NCBI GenBank assembly: GCA_937910975.1
Contig: CALEMZ010000459.1
Location: 1-40,721 of the forward strand
DNA: 40,721 bases
Source of the DNA: an uncultured Pseudorhodobacter sp.
GTDB lineage: Bacteria > Pseudomonadota > Alphaproteobacteria > Rhodobacterales > Rhodobacteraceae
Direction: 5' to 3'
Part shown: positions 32,326 to 40,462 of the stretch, in pieces
How positions within the stretch are numbered: the stretch's first letter is position 1
Layout of the letters: each line of letters opens with the position of its first letter
Position numbers and translations under genes: made by a program
The notes under the pieces: generated by a model
What the model was told of the DNA's origin: nothing
Seen by the model: the letters and a program-made list of their open reading frames with translations, nothing else
Databases searched by the model: none

Positions 32326-33408
32326 ATGATGCTTCGATTGTTCTTAGTGACTGTTGTTTGTCTAGGTTTAACGAACGTGGGGCCTGCTGCGGCACAAAAT
32401 ACCCCGACCGATCAACAGATACTGGAGGCATGGCTGTCCTCGCCGCATGCCGATGCCACATCTGCGGCTTTTCGCCATTGGGACGCAGAAAAAGAAATTC
32501 CGGGCACCTGTGCGGTTTGCCATTCGACAACCGGCGTTGTCGACTATCTGGCGGCACCACGAACAAGCCCCGGTCTGATTGAGCATTCTGTCGCCATAGG
32601 AACAACCGTGGAATGTGCCGCGTGCCACAATGATGGTGCCAAAGCGCTGCGCGAGGTTTTGTTTCCAAGCGGTGAGACGGTAAGCGCGCCGACCAGTTCG
32701 GCGATCTGCGCCGTGTGCCATCAGGGCCGCAATTCGATGGAACAAGTTAGCACCCGCGTTGTGGGCCTTGGTGAGGATGATGTATCGGCGGATATCCGTT
32801 TCATCAACATTCACTACGCCGCTGCGGCCTCTACCCAGGCGGGCGGCACGGCGCGCGGGGGTTTTCAATACGAAGGTCGCAGCTACGCCGGGCTGTTTGG
32901 CCATGTGGAGGGCCTTGGCACCTGTGTCGCCTGTCACGGCGCCCATGATACACGTGTTGAACTGGAAAGCTGCACGACCTGCCATAAAGGGGCCGCAGAT
33001 TTCCGCGCCATCCGCACCACGCCACTGGATATTCTTGGGGATGGAGACATGAGAGCCGGGATCGGCAGCGTGATTGATCAATTGCACGGTCGGTTAGAGG
33101 CCGCGATCATGGCCTATGCGCGCGAGGTCGGGGGCGGGCCGATTGCCTATTCGGCCGCCGCGTTTCCCTATTTCTTCAACGACCTTGATGCAGACGGTGT
33201 TGTTGGCGAGGCCGAGGCCGTTTCCCCGAATGCTTATCAAAGTTGGACACCGCGCCTGCTTAAGGCCGCCTATAACTATCAGTTTGTTGGCAAGGATCGC
33301 GGGGCCTTTGCGCATAACCCGCATTATGCAATCCAGCTGATGATCGACAGCATTGAAAGCCTTTCCGAGGCCGCCAAGCTTGATACGACAGGCCTTGTGC
33401 GGCCTTGA
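32326..33408 (+). CDS. Periplasmic pentaheme c-type cytochrome
   Basis: A 360-residue protein with a Sec signal peptide (about 1-23, cleavage after PAAA) and five CxxCH heme-c motifs: CAVCH (62-66), CAACH (97-101), CAVCH (128-132), CVACH (200-204) and CTTCH (216-220). Several free His are suitable as distal ligands. The C-terminal third has an acidic DLDADGVVGEAE loop resembling an EF-hand and a helix pair (YNYQFVGKDRGAFAHNPHYA) seen in other multiheme cytochromes. No catalytic motif of nitrite or tetrathionate reductases is evident, so it is probably an electron carrier or an unknown reductase. AGGAGA precedes the ATG at 32326. It is 84 bp before nqrA on the same strand and behind the FNR-type site. 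Confidence 0.92.
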   Translation: MMLRLFLVTVVCLGLTNVGPAAAQNTPTDQQILEAWLSSPHADATSAAFRHWDAEKEIPGTCAVCHSTTGVVDYLAAPRTSPGLIEHSVAIGTTVECAACHNDGAKALREVLFPSGETVSAPTSSAICAVCHQGRNSMEQVSTRVVGLGEDDVSADIRFINIHYAAAASTQAGGTARGGFQYEGRSYAGLFGHVEGLGTCVACHGAHDTRVELESCTTCHKGAADFRAIRTTPLDILGDGDMRAGIGSVIDQLHGRLEAAIMAYAREVGGGPIAYSAAAFPYFFNDLDADGVVGEAEAVSPNAYQSWTPRLLKAAYNYQFVGKDRGAFAHNPHYAIQLMIDSIESLSEAAKLDTTGLVRP

Positions 33409-33492
33409 TTGGCGGGTAAGCCCATGCCGCCGCAGCGCACGCCACTGAAAATGGCGCTGACGCGTCGGGATCTACAGACGGGAAGGGTTATC

Positions 33493-34758
33493 GTGCAGTT
33501 CAGTTTCCGCAAAGGGCTGGTTCTTGACATGGGTGCCGCGCCCAAAGGTGATCTGATCGCGCCGCTGTCGGTCGGAACGGTTGGATTTCTGGGGCAGGAT
33601 TATCCGGGCGTAACGTTTGATCTTCGCGTGGCCGAGGGCGATCTGGTCCGTATGGGCCAGACCTTGTGTGTTGACCGTCACCGGCCTGACATCCGCTTTG
33701 TCGCACCTGCCACCGGGCGCATCAGCCGCATCACGCTGGGCGCGCGGCGCAGGCTGGAGGCGTTGGAAATCGCAGTGGAGGGCGATGCCGAGCATCACCT
33801 TGACCCCGCGCACGCCCAAGGTGATGACGCAGGGCTGCGCCAGCTATTGCTAGAAAGCGGCGCATGGGCGGGCTTTCGGACACGGCCCTTCGGGCATGTG
33901 CCTGATCCGGGCCACCGCCCCGCATCCATTTTTGTCACCGCGACCGATACGAACCCTTTGGCCGCCGATCCTGTCGCGGTACTGGCCCCGCAAATGGCAC
34001 TGTTCCAACGCGGCGCAGAGGCGCTTTTGCGCCTCACCGACGGCCCGGTTTTCATCTGCCAACAGCCGGGGCCGCCGCTGGCCGAAGCGCAAGGCAGGCT
34101 CCGGCTGGCGCATTTCGCCGGGCCGCACCCATCCGGGCAGGCGGGCAGCCATATTCACCGGCTTATGCCGGTATCGCGGCAACGCTCGGTCTGGCAGATC
34201 GGCTATCAGGAGGTTGTAGCCATCGGGCATCTGCTGGAAACGGGCCGGATCATGGGCACGCGCGTGCTGTCTCTGGCCGGGTCGGGCTTGATCGGGCCTG
34301 CGTTGGTCAAGGCACCATTGGGGGCCTGTCTGGCGGATCTGGTGAAAAACCAAACGCAAGACCCTGCGCCCGTTCTGCTTTCCGGCCCAATCCTTTCGGG
34401 GCATGCGACCGCCTATCTCAGACGCCATGATTTGCAGGTGACGGCTGTTGCTAGCACTGCGCGCAGCTATCCGGCGCGGCCGTTCTGGCATCGGCTGATG
34501 GATGTGCTGCCCGCCGCCCCAATTGGCGCGACACTGCCGCTTGAGGCGTTTGAGCGGGCGTTTCCCTTTGATCTGTTGCCTGCTCCGCTGATGCGGGCGC
34601 TGGCCGTGGGGGATGTCGAAACCGCCGAGCGGCTTGGCTGTCTGGAGTTGCTGGAGGAAGATCTTGCCCCGCTTAGCTGGCTTTGCCCATCGGGCAGCGA
34701 CTACGGCGCGCTGTTGCGCCGCGCGCTGAACAGGCTTGCCGAGGAGCGGGTGGAATGA
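33493..34758 (+). CDS. nqrA: Na+-translocating NADH:quinone oxidoreductase subunit A
   Basis: A 421-residue subunit facing the cytoplasm, thought to help bind quinone. It matches NqrA throughout: RKGLVLDMGAAPKG at the start, TRPFGHVPDPG, TATDTNPLAADP, HPSGQAGSHIH, LSLAGSGLIGP and, near the end, LGCLELLEEDLAPLSWLCPS. A GTG at 33493 behind GGAAGGG gives the N-terminus seen in the family; the frame is open from 33409 but that part has no counterpart. It is slightly shorter than the Vibrio protein (about 446). The stop overlaps nqrB (ATGA). Confidence 0.94.
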   Translation: MQFSFRKGLVLDMGAAPKGDLIAPLSVGTVGFLGQDYPGVTFDLRVAEGDLVRMGQTLCVDRHRPDIRFVAPATGRISRITLGARRRLEALEIAVEGDAEHHLDPAHAQGDDAGLRQLLLESGAWAGFRTRPFGHVPDPGHRPASIFVTATDTNPLAADPVAVLAPQMALFQRGAEALLRLTDGPVFICQQPGPPLAEAQGRLRLAHFAGPHPSGQAGSHIHRLMPVSRQRSVWQIGYQEVVAIGHLLETGRIMGTRVLSLAGSGLIGPALVKAPLGACLADLVKNQTQDPAPVLLSGPILSGHATAYLRRHDLQVTAVASTARSYPARPFWHRLMDVLPAAPIGATLPLEAFERAFPFDLLPAPLMRALAVGDVETAERLGCLELLEEDLAPLSWLCPSGSDYGALLRRALNRLAEERVE

Positions 34759-35567
34759 CCCGGCAAAACGAATATCTGCCCGCCCTGTGGGACGCACACC
34801 GCGTGACGGCGACGACGTGCGCGGCGCTTCTGGCCCCCTTGGCCTTGGCGATCCATGAACGTGGCGCGGGGATTATGGCACCGTTGGTGTTGGCGCTTGG
34901 GTTGGCGGTTTTTTGGCCTTTGGTTTTTGCCCGCATGCGTGGGCGGGCAATGGGCTGGGACAGCATCGTGACCGCACTGGTCTTTGTCCTGCTACTGCCC
35001 GGCCCGGTTGCGCTTTGGCAACAAGGGCTTGCGCTTTCGTTTGGCCTAGTCTTGGGCGGCCTGATCTTTGGCGGGCATGGGCGCGGTTTTTTGAATCCGG
35101 CGGTTGCCGGCCTCGCCTTCCTGCTGTTTTCGTTTCCCGGCGCAGCAATTGAGGTGCCGGGGCCATCTGTGGCGATTGCGGCGGGGGTTGGTGGTGCGCT
35201 TTTGCTCGGGCTCGGGCTTTTGTCATGGCGGGTTGTGCTGGGTTTCGGGATCGCCATTGCGGGGCTGATGGCCGTATTTCCGGCAAGCGAAGGCTGGGTT
35301 GCGCTGCAAAGCGCGAGCCTTGTGCTGGGGCTGGTGTTCCTGATCGGTGATCCGGTTGCGGCGGCCTGCACCAATGTCGGGCGCTGGCTTTATGGCGGGC
35401 TTGCGGGCACGCTTGTGGTTATGCTTGGGCATGCCGGTGACGGGGTCGGAGCCCTGACGACAGTGGTTTTCGCAGCATTTCTGGCAAGCATTTTTGCGCC
35501 ATTGATTGATCAGCTTGTTATCACACTCAATGTCCAGCGGCGGGCGCGGAGGCAGAGAAATGGCTGA
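34755..35567 (+). CDS. nqrB: NqrB-like subunit, short form without the FMN segment
   Basis: A 270-residue membrane protein with about eight helices; NqrB is normally about 400-415. Matched blocks are VTALVFVLLLPGPVALWQQ, FGGHGRGFLNPAVAG (106-120), IGDPVAAACTNVGRWLYGG (197-215) and the end FAPLIDQLVITLNVQRR. Two stretches are missing: most of the N-terminal 130 residues, and about 50 residues after FLLFSFPG (122-129) that in NqrB hold the SGAT motif with the threonine carrying covalent FMN. The reading frame is intact and overlaps both neighbours, so this is not a simple frameshift. Quinone-site glycines in the FGGxGR block remain. Related to RnfD as well, but order and neighbours are nqr. Confidence 0.9.
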   Translation: MTRQNEYLPALWDAHRVTATTCAALLAPLALAIHERGAGIMAPLVLALGLAVFWPLVFARMRGRAMGWDSIVTALVFVLLLPGPVALWQQGLALSFGLVLGGLIFGGHGRGFLNPAVAGLAFLLFSFPGAAIEVPGPSVAIAAGVGGALLLGLGLLSWRVVLGFGIAIAGLMAVFPASEGWVALQSASLVLGLVFLIGDPVAAACTNVGRWLYGGLAGTLVVMLGHAGDGVGALTTVVFAAFLASIFAPLIDQLVITLNVQRRARRQRNG

Positions 35568-36366
35568 TCTCTCACCGATCTCGTGGTGGCGGCGGTTTTT
35601 GGCGCTGCCAAATGACAGCCGCCTTAAGACATTGGGCGTCGCGTTTCTTGTCGCGCTGGTTTCGGCCATCACCGTTTCCGCCACCTCTGTCACGCTCAAG
35701 CCCCGCCAGCAGGCGCATATCGAGGCCGCCCGTGCGGCCAATCTTGCTGCAATGATCGCCACACTTCCGGGCTTGGCGGATATCTTGCGGCAAACGGGTG
35801 CCGAGACTTTGGAAACCGTTCTGGTTGACCTGAGAACCGGGCAGATCGACGGCAATTACGATGCGACCAGTTATGATTTCCTTGCCGCTCAGACCGATCC
35901 GGCCCAAGGCACGGCCCTTTTGCCCGAGGATGATCTTGCGGGGATAGGCCAGCGCCCGCACCTCGCGCCGGTCTATCTGTTGCGGGGAGTGGATGGTTTG
36001 GCGTTGGTGGTGCTGCCGGTCTACGGCAAGGGCTATCAATCGATGATCCGCGCCTATCTCGCGCTGGAGGGGGATTTGAACACGGTCGCAGCCCTTAGCA
36101 TCTATGAGCAGGGCGAAACGCCGGGGCTTGGCTCACGGATCACCGATCCGGGGTGGCAGGCGCTTTGGTCGGGCAAGCAGGCGGCGGATGCTTCGGGGGA
36201 AATAATCATATCCGTGGTGCGGGGCAGTGCGGCAACCGCATCCGAAGTTGACGGCATCACCGGGGCTACCCGCTCATCCACCGGGGTCGCGAACCTTGTG
36301 CACTTCTGGCTGGGGGCGGACGGGTATGGCGGTTTTCTGGCCCGGCTCAAGACGGGGGATTTGTGA
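35560..36366 (+). CDS. nqrC: Na+-NQR subunit C with covalent-FMN motif
   Basis: A 268-residue subunit with one membrane helix (about 25-44) and a periplasmic flavin domain. The flavinylation motif DGITGAT is at 231-237, so Thr237 should receive FMN by a phosphoester bond made by ApbE, whose gene lies downstream. Further matches are GLGSRITDPGWQ and VDGITGATRSS. The ATG at 35560 has GGAGG 7 nt upstream and overlaps the end of nqrB by 8 bp. It is the only subunit here with a recognisable covalent FMN site. Confidence 0.95.
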   Translation: MADLSPISWWRRFLALPNDSRLKTLGVAFLVALVSAITVSATSVTLKPRQQAHIEAARAANLAAMIATLPGLADILRQTGAETLETVLVDLRTGQIDGNYDATSYDFLAAQTDPAQGTALLPEDDLAGIGQRPHLAPVYLLRGVDGLALVVLPVYGKGYQSMIRAYLALEGDLNTVAALSIYEQGETPGLGSRITDPGWQALWSGKQAADASGEIIISVVRGSAATASEVDGITGATRSSTGVANLVHFWLGADGYGGFLARLKTGDL

Positions 36367-36367
36367 A

Positions 36368-37030
36368 ATGACCAAATCAAACCTACGCCATCTGACCTCC
36401 CCTCTGATCGACAACAACCCGATCACGCTGCAAATGCTTGGCATCTGTTCGGCGCTGGCGGTGACGACCGCGCTGGATACCGCCCTGACCATGAGCCTTG
36501 CCCTCATGGCGGTTCTGGCAACGGCCAGCACCGTCATCAGCCTGATCAGGCGGCATATCCCGGCCTCGATCCGGCTGGTGGTGCAGATCACCATCATCGC
36601 CTCACTGGTCATTGTAGCGGATCAGGTACTGCGGGCCTTTGCCTATGAGATAAGCCAGCGCCTGTCGGTATTTGTGGGGCTGATCGTGACCAATTGCATT
36701 GTGCTGGGGCGTGCGGAATCCTTTGCGATGCGCAATCCGGTCTGGCCCAGCCTGCTGGACGGATTGGGCAATGGGCTTGGCTATGGCTTGATCTTGATGC
36801 TGGTGGCCACAATCCGCGAATTACTGGGGTCCGGCTCATTGTTCGGGGTGCCGGTGTTGCCTTTGGCGGTCGACGGCGGTTGGTTCGTGCCGCTGGGCTT
36901 CATGCTGCTGGCCCCAAGCGCATTTTTCATCATCGGCCTGCTGATCTGGGCCATCCGCACCCGCCGCCCCGCGCAGGCAGAGGCCGATGAATTCCCGATT
37001 TTGACTGCGGCCGCGGGAGGTCGCAAATGA
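36368..37030 (+). CDS. nqrD: Na+-NQR subunit D
   Basis: A 220-residue membrane subunit with six helices, homologous to RnfE. It has the two Cys that, with those of NqrE, hold the intramembrane 2Fe-2S cluster: one in MLGICSALAV and one in VTNCIVLGRAE. Other family blocks are SPLIDNNPITLQ near the start and GLGNGLGYG. The C-terminal 25 residues are polar and somewhat longer than usual. The start lies 1 bp after the nqrC stop and the end overlaps nqrE (ATGA). Confidence 0.95.
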   Translation: MTKSNLRHLTSPLIDNNPITLQMLGICSALAVTTALDTALTMSLALMAVLATASTVISLIRRHIPASIRLVVQITIIASLVIVADQVLRAFAYEISQRLSVFVGLIVTNCIVLGRAESFAMRNPVWPSLLDGLGNGLGYGLILMLVATIRELLGSGSLFGVPVLPLAVDGGWFVPLGFMLLAPSAFFIIGLLIWAIRTRRPAQAEADEFPILTAAAGGRK

Positions 37031-37629
37031 TCGAACTTTTCCTCCAATCCGTGCTTCAGGACAATCTTGCGCTGACCTTCTTTCTTGGCATCTGCACCTT
37101 TCTTGCCGTGTCGAAACGGGTGGAAACTGCCTTTGGGCTTGGGCTTGCCATGATCGTGGTACAATCGGTGACGGTGCCGATTAATTACCTGATATTTCAG
37201 GGGCTTTTGATCGAAGGTGCATGGGGGTGGGCCGGGCTGCCCGAGGTCGATCTGACCTTTCTCAAGCTGATCTCCTTTATCGGGGTGATCGCCGCCATCG
37301 TGCAAATCCTTGAGATGAGCCTTGATCGATATGCCCCCGCGCTGCACCGCAATCTGGGGGTGTTTCTGCCGCTGATCACCGTAAATTGCGCCATTCTGGG
37401 CGGTAGCCTGTTCATGGTGGATCGCCGTTATGACCTGCCTGAAAGCATGGTCTATGGGTTTGGTAGCGGTGTTGGTTGGGCGTTGGCCATTGTCGCCTTC
37501 GCGGCCATCCGCGAACGGTTGCGCTATGCTGACGTGCCCCACGGGCTGCGCGGGCTGGGGCTTTCCTTTATTGTGACGGGGTTGATGTCCATGGGGTTCT
37601 CGGCCTTTGTCGGGGTAAATCTGCCATGA
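37027..37629 (+). CDS. nqrE: Na+-NQR subunit E
   Basis: A 200-residue membrane subunit with six helices, pseudo-symmetric to NqrD. Cys in FLGICTFLAVSK and in TVNCAILGGS are the partners for the shared 2Fe-2S centre. Typical blocks are NLALTFFLGIC, VQILEMSLDRYAPALH and GFGSGVGWALAI. It overlaps nqrD and nqrF by 4 bp each. Confidence 0.96.
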   Translation: MIELFLQSVLQDNLALTFFLGICTFLAVSKRVETAFGLGLAMIVVQSVTVPINYLIFQGLLIEGAWGWAGLPEVDLTFLKLISFIGVIAAIVQILEMSLDRYAPALHRNLGVFLPLITVNCAILGGSLFMVDRRYDLPESMVYGFGSGVGWALAIVAFAAIRERLRYADVPHGLRGLGLSFIVTGLMSMGFSAFVGVNLP

Positions 37630-38849
37630 CAGAGATGCTTCTGGGCAGCGCCGTTTTTGTTTGCATCGTGCTGGTGCTGGTCGGCATGGTGCTGGCCGCG
37701 CGGGCGTTTTTGATGCCCTCGGGGCATGTCGCAATTCAGGTGAACGGGCGGCACGACATCACAGCCCGGACCGGCGAAAAGCTGCTGTCAGTGCTGGCCG
37801 GGGCCGGGATTGCCATTCCCTCGGCTTGCGGTGGCGCGGGAACCTGTGGGCAATGCCGGGTTCAGGTAACGGAAGGCCGCACTCCGGCGCGGCAGACCGA
37901 AACAGCGCTGCTATCACGCGGCGATATTGCAGAGGGCCAAAGGCTGGCTTGTCAGACAGTGCTGCGCGGGAACATGGCAATCAGCCTGCCGGAAAGCATG
38001 TTGGCGGCAAAGTCCTGGCAATGTCACGTCGCCTCAAGCCGCACCATTGCACCGATGATCCGCGAGATTGTTCTGGAACTGCCCGAAGGCGCCGCCTTTG
38101 CCTTTACCCCCGGCGCTTTCGTCATGGTCGAGGCACCGGCCTATGACCTGCAGTTTGCCGATTACAAGATCGCGCCCGAACATCAGGCAGCATGGAAAGG
38201 GGCGGGTTTGCGGGCTTTGACCTCCTCCAGCAAAGGCCCGGCTAAACGTGCTTATTCCATCGCCAATCGCGTGGACGCGCCTGCCGGGCGCATCGTCTTG
38301 CTGATCCGGCTGGCCTTGCCGCCACCCTATCGTACAGACGTGCCGCCGGGCGTGGTATCGTCCTGGCTGTTCGGGCTTGATGCGGGGGATAGTGTTTCCG
38401 TTTCCGGCCCGTTCGGCACTTTCGCAGCACAAGACAGCGCGCGCGAGATGGTCTTTATCGGAGGCGGTGTCGGCATGGCGCCGCTGCGGGCGATCATCTC
38501 GGACCAGCTGGAGCGGCAAGGCACGACCCGCAAGATAAGTTTTTGGTATGGCGCGCGCAGCCGGGTGGACCTGTTTTATGAGCAGGAATTCGAGATGCTA
38601 CAGGCCAAGAACCCCAATTTCGATTGGATCGCTGCGCTATCCGACCCCGCGCCGGATGACAATTGGCAGGGCGAAACCGGCTTTATCCATGAGATTGCCT
38701 TGCGCTGCCATCTTGCCGCCCATCCGGCACCCCATGATTGTGAATACTACCTGTGCGGCCCGCCGCTGATGATCCGGGCCGTGCTGGCAATGCTTGATGA
38801 TCTGGGCGTCGATCCCGGCCAGATTTTCAACGATGATTTTGGAGGTTAG
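37626..38849 (+). CDS. nqrF: Na+-NQR subunit F (NADH entry, FAD and 2Fe-2S)
   Basis: A 407-residue subunit that takes electrons from NADH. One N-terminal membrane helix (about 5-28) is followed by a plant-type ferredoxin domain with Cys68, Cys74, Cys77 and Cys109. Then comes the FAD domain (RAYSIAN, 208-214) and the NADH domain (GGGVGMAPLRAI, 279-290; YLCGPPLM; terminal FNDDFGG). All cofactor motifs are present and the length is normal. Its start overlaps nqrE; its stop overlaps the ribosome site of apbE. Confidence 0.96.
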   Translation: MTEMLLGSAVFVCIVLVLVGMVLAARAFLMPSGHVAIQVNGRHDITARTGEKLLSVLAGAGIAIPSACGGAGTCGQCRVQVTEGRTPARQTETALLSRGDIAEGQRLACQTVLRGNMAISLPESMLAAKSWQCHVASSRTIAPMIREIVLELPEGAAFAFTPGAFVMVEAPAYDLQFADYKIAPEHQAAWKGAGLRALTSSSKGPAKRAYSIANRVDAPAGRIVLLIRLALPPPYRTDVPPGVVSSWLFGLDAGDSVSVSGPFGTFAAQDSAREMVFIGGGVGMAPLRAIISDQLERQGTTRKISFWYGARSRVDLFYEQEFEMLQAKNPNFDWIAALSDPAPDDNWQGETGFIHEIALRCHLAAHPAPHDCEYYLCGPPLMIRAVLAMLDDLGVDPGQIFNDDFGG

Positions 38850-38852
38850 CCA

Positions 38853-39824
38853 ATGCGTTGCTCAAGACGTGGATTCATGGTTGGCGCGGGTGCAATGCTT
38901 TCGGCAACAGCACTTTTTGCCGGGCCGGGCGATGTTTTGCAGATTGATGGTCCGGCTTTTGGGGCGGGCTGGCGTGTCAGGGTTGCGGCGGGGGCGGATG
39001 CGGGGCCAATCATTGCGGCTGTCACGGGTGTCGCGGCCTCGGTCGATGCCGCGATGTCACCGTTCCGGCCGACGTCCGAGATTTCGCGCTTCAACCGCAT
39101 GGAGACGCTGGATTGGGTTCCGCTTTCGGTGGAAACCTGCGCCACGATCCTTGAGGCAAAGCGCATCGCCGCACTGACCCAAGGCGCGTTTGATCCGACG
39201 CTTGGCGGGCTGGTCGGGCGCTATGGCTTTGGCCCGATTACCACACTGCCAGCCGGATCGTTCGAGGGGCTTTCGATTGGCGCAAATGCTGCAAAAAAGG
39301 CCCATGTATTGCAGACACTGGACCTTTGCGGCATTGCCAAGGGACAGGCGCTGGACCGGATTGCCGCCGCATTGATGGCCCTTGGTCACGGTGATTTTTT
39401 CGTCGAACTCGGGGGCGAGGTTTATGCGCAGGGGTATCACCCGGATGGGCGCCCGTGGCGCGCGGGCATTGAGCGCCCGCTGCCGGGGCTTGCCGCGCCG
39501 TTGCGCATTGTGGTGGTGAACGGTGAGGCTTTGGCGACCTCGGGCGACCGGGCCAACAGCTTTGTTCACGCTGGCAAGCGCTATGGGCACATCATCGACC
39601 CGCAGCGCGGACGGCCCGCCGATACTGCGCTGGCCTCGGTTTCGGTGTTTGCCCCGCGCGCGATCACCGCAGATGCATTGGCCACCGCCCTGTTTGCAAT
39701 GGGGCCGGAAAATGGGCCTGCCTTTGCCGCGCGCCAACAAATCCCGGCCCTGTTCGTATTGCGTGACGGAGACGGGCTGCGCGAGGCTGCGACCGCCGAT
39801 TTCTCAACCCGGTTCATTGGATAG
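38853..39824 (+). CDS. apbE: FAD:protein FMN transferase
   Basis: A 323-residue periplasmic enzyme that attaches FMN to threonine in NqrC-type proteins, using FAD and Mg2+. An RRGFM leader and a hydrophobic stretch (about 5-24) suggest export by Tat or Sec. Family blocks are SPFRPTSEISRFN, GAFDPTLGGLVGRYGFG, IAKGQALDRIA, FFVELGGEVYAQG, ATSGDRANSF and YGHIIDPQRGRPAD. GGAGG lies 7 nt before the ATG. Its place inside the nqr operon supports maturation of NqrC as its job. Confidence 0.95.
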   Translation: MRCSRRGFMVGAGAMLSATALFAGPGDVLQIDGPAFGAGWRVRVAAGADAGPIIAAVTGVAASVDAAMSPFRPTSEISRFNRMETLDWVPLSVETCATILEAKRIAALTQGAFDPTLGGLVGRYGFGPITTLPAGSFEGLSIGANAAKKAHVLQTLDLCGIAKGQALDRIAAALMALGHGDFFVELGGEVYAQGYHPDGRPWRAGIERPLPGLAAPLRIVVVNGEALATSGDRANSFVHAGKRYGHIIDPQRGRPADTALASVSVFAPRAITADALATALFAMGPENGPAFAARQQIPALFVLRDGDGLREAATADFSTRFIG

Positions 39825-39834
39825 GAGCCCGCAT

Positions 39835-40008
39835 ATGATGACCTTCCTGTTAGCCTTTTGTCTTGTCCTTCTGGCCTTTGCCGGCCTGTCTTTGGCGGTG
39901 ATCTTTGGGCGCGCGCCGATCAAGGGATCTTGCGGCGGATTGGCCTGCATTCCGGGCGCAGATTGCGCCGCCTGCCCGAACCATTCCAGCGCGGATAAAC
40001 CAACATGA
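39835..40008 (+). CDS. nqrM: Na+-NQR maturation protein NqrM
   Basis: A 57-residue inner-membrane protein: one helix (about 3-23) then a Cys-rich tail with Cys33, Cys38, Cys44 and Cys47. The block VIFGRAPIKGSCGGL is characteristic. NqrM (DUF539) is needed to deliver iron for the NqrD/E iron centre during assembly. The ATG at 39835 follows TAGGAG. The end overlaps the CBS-protein gene by 4 bp. Confidence 0.95.
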   Translation: MMTFLLAFCLVLLAFAGLSLAVIFGRAPIKGSCGGLACIPGADCAACPNHSSADKPT

Positions 40009-40403
40009 ACCCCCGGCCCCGCATTCGCAATTATATGGCAACGGAGCTGACGCTGCTGCGCCCCGAGATGGAAATTCTCCATGCTATGGAAATTTTGCTG
40101 GAAAAGCGCATTTCGGGCGCGCCGGTCGTTGATACGGAAGGTGCCGTGGTCGGTGTTCTCTCCAAGAAGGACTGTTTACGCGCGGCGCTGAATGCCGCGT
40201 ATTTTCAGGAATGGGGCAGCCCGGTGGCGGGCTTCATGAGCACCAAGGTGGAGGTGCTGGAGGCCGATATGGACCTTGTCGCCGCGGCAGAGCGCTTTCT
40301 AGCCAGCAACTACCGCCGTTTTCCAGTGCTGCAGGAAGGCCGTCTGGTCGGACAGATCAGCCGCGCCGACCTGCTGCGTGCGCTGGTCGAAAACTGGCGT
40401 TAG
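40005..40403 (+). CDS. CBS-domain protein
   Basis: A 132-residue protein consisting of two CBS motifs (about 10-65 and 76-130), a module that binds adenine nucleotides. Blocks are ISGAPVVDTEGAVVGVLSKKD and YRRFPVLQEGRLVGQISRADL. It has no catalytic domain. It starts inside the nqrM stop (ATGA), so it belongs to the nqr operon and may report energy state to it (inference). It is convergent with the UspA gene. Confidence 0.9.
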   Translation: MNPRPRIRNYMATELTLLRPEMEILHAMEILLEKRISGAPVVDTEGAVVGVLSKKDCLRAALNAAYFQEWGSPVAGFMSTKVEVLEADMDLVAAAERFLASNYRRFPVLQEGRLVGQISRADLLRALVENWR

Positions 40404-40462
40404 AACGCAACGCCCCCTCGCCTGCTTTCATTTCAAGTTGCAGATACTGCCAGAAGGCGGCG

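Noticed and set aside
35000..35250. Frameshift or sequencing error explaining the short NqrB
   Set aside because: The frame is continuous, matched blocks lie on both sides of the missing segment in one frame, and the nucleotides between them are too few to encode the lost part in another frame.
33493..39824. An Rnf complex rather than Nqr
   Set aside because: The first subunit is NqrA-like, and an NqrF with ferredoxin, FAD and NADH domains plus NqrM are present; RnfB and RnfC-type cluster motifs are missing.
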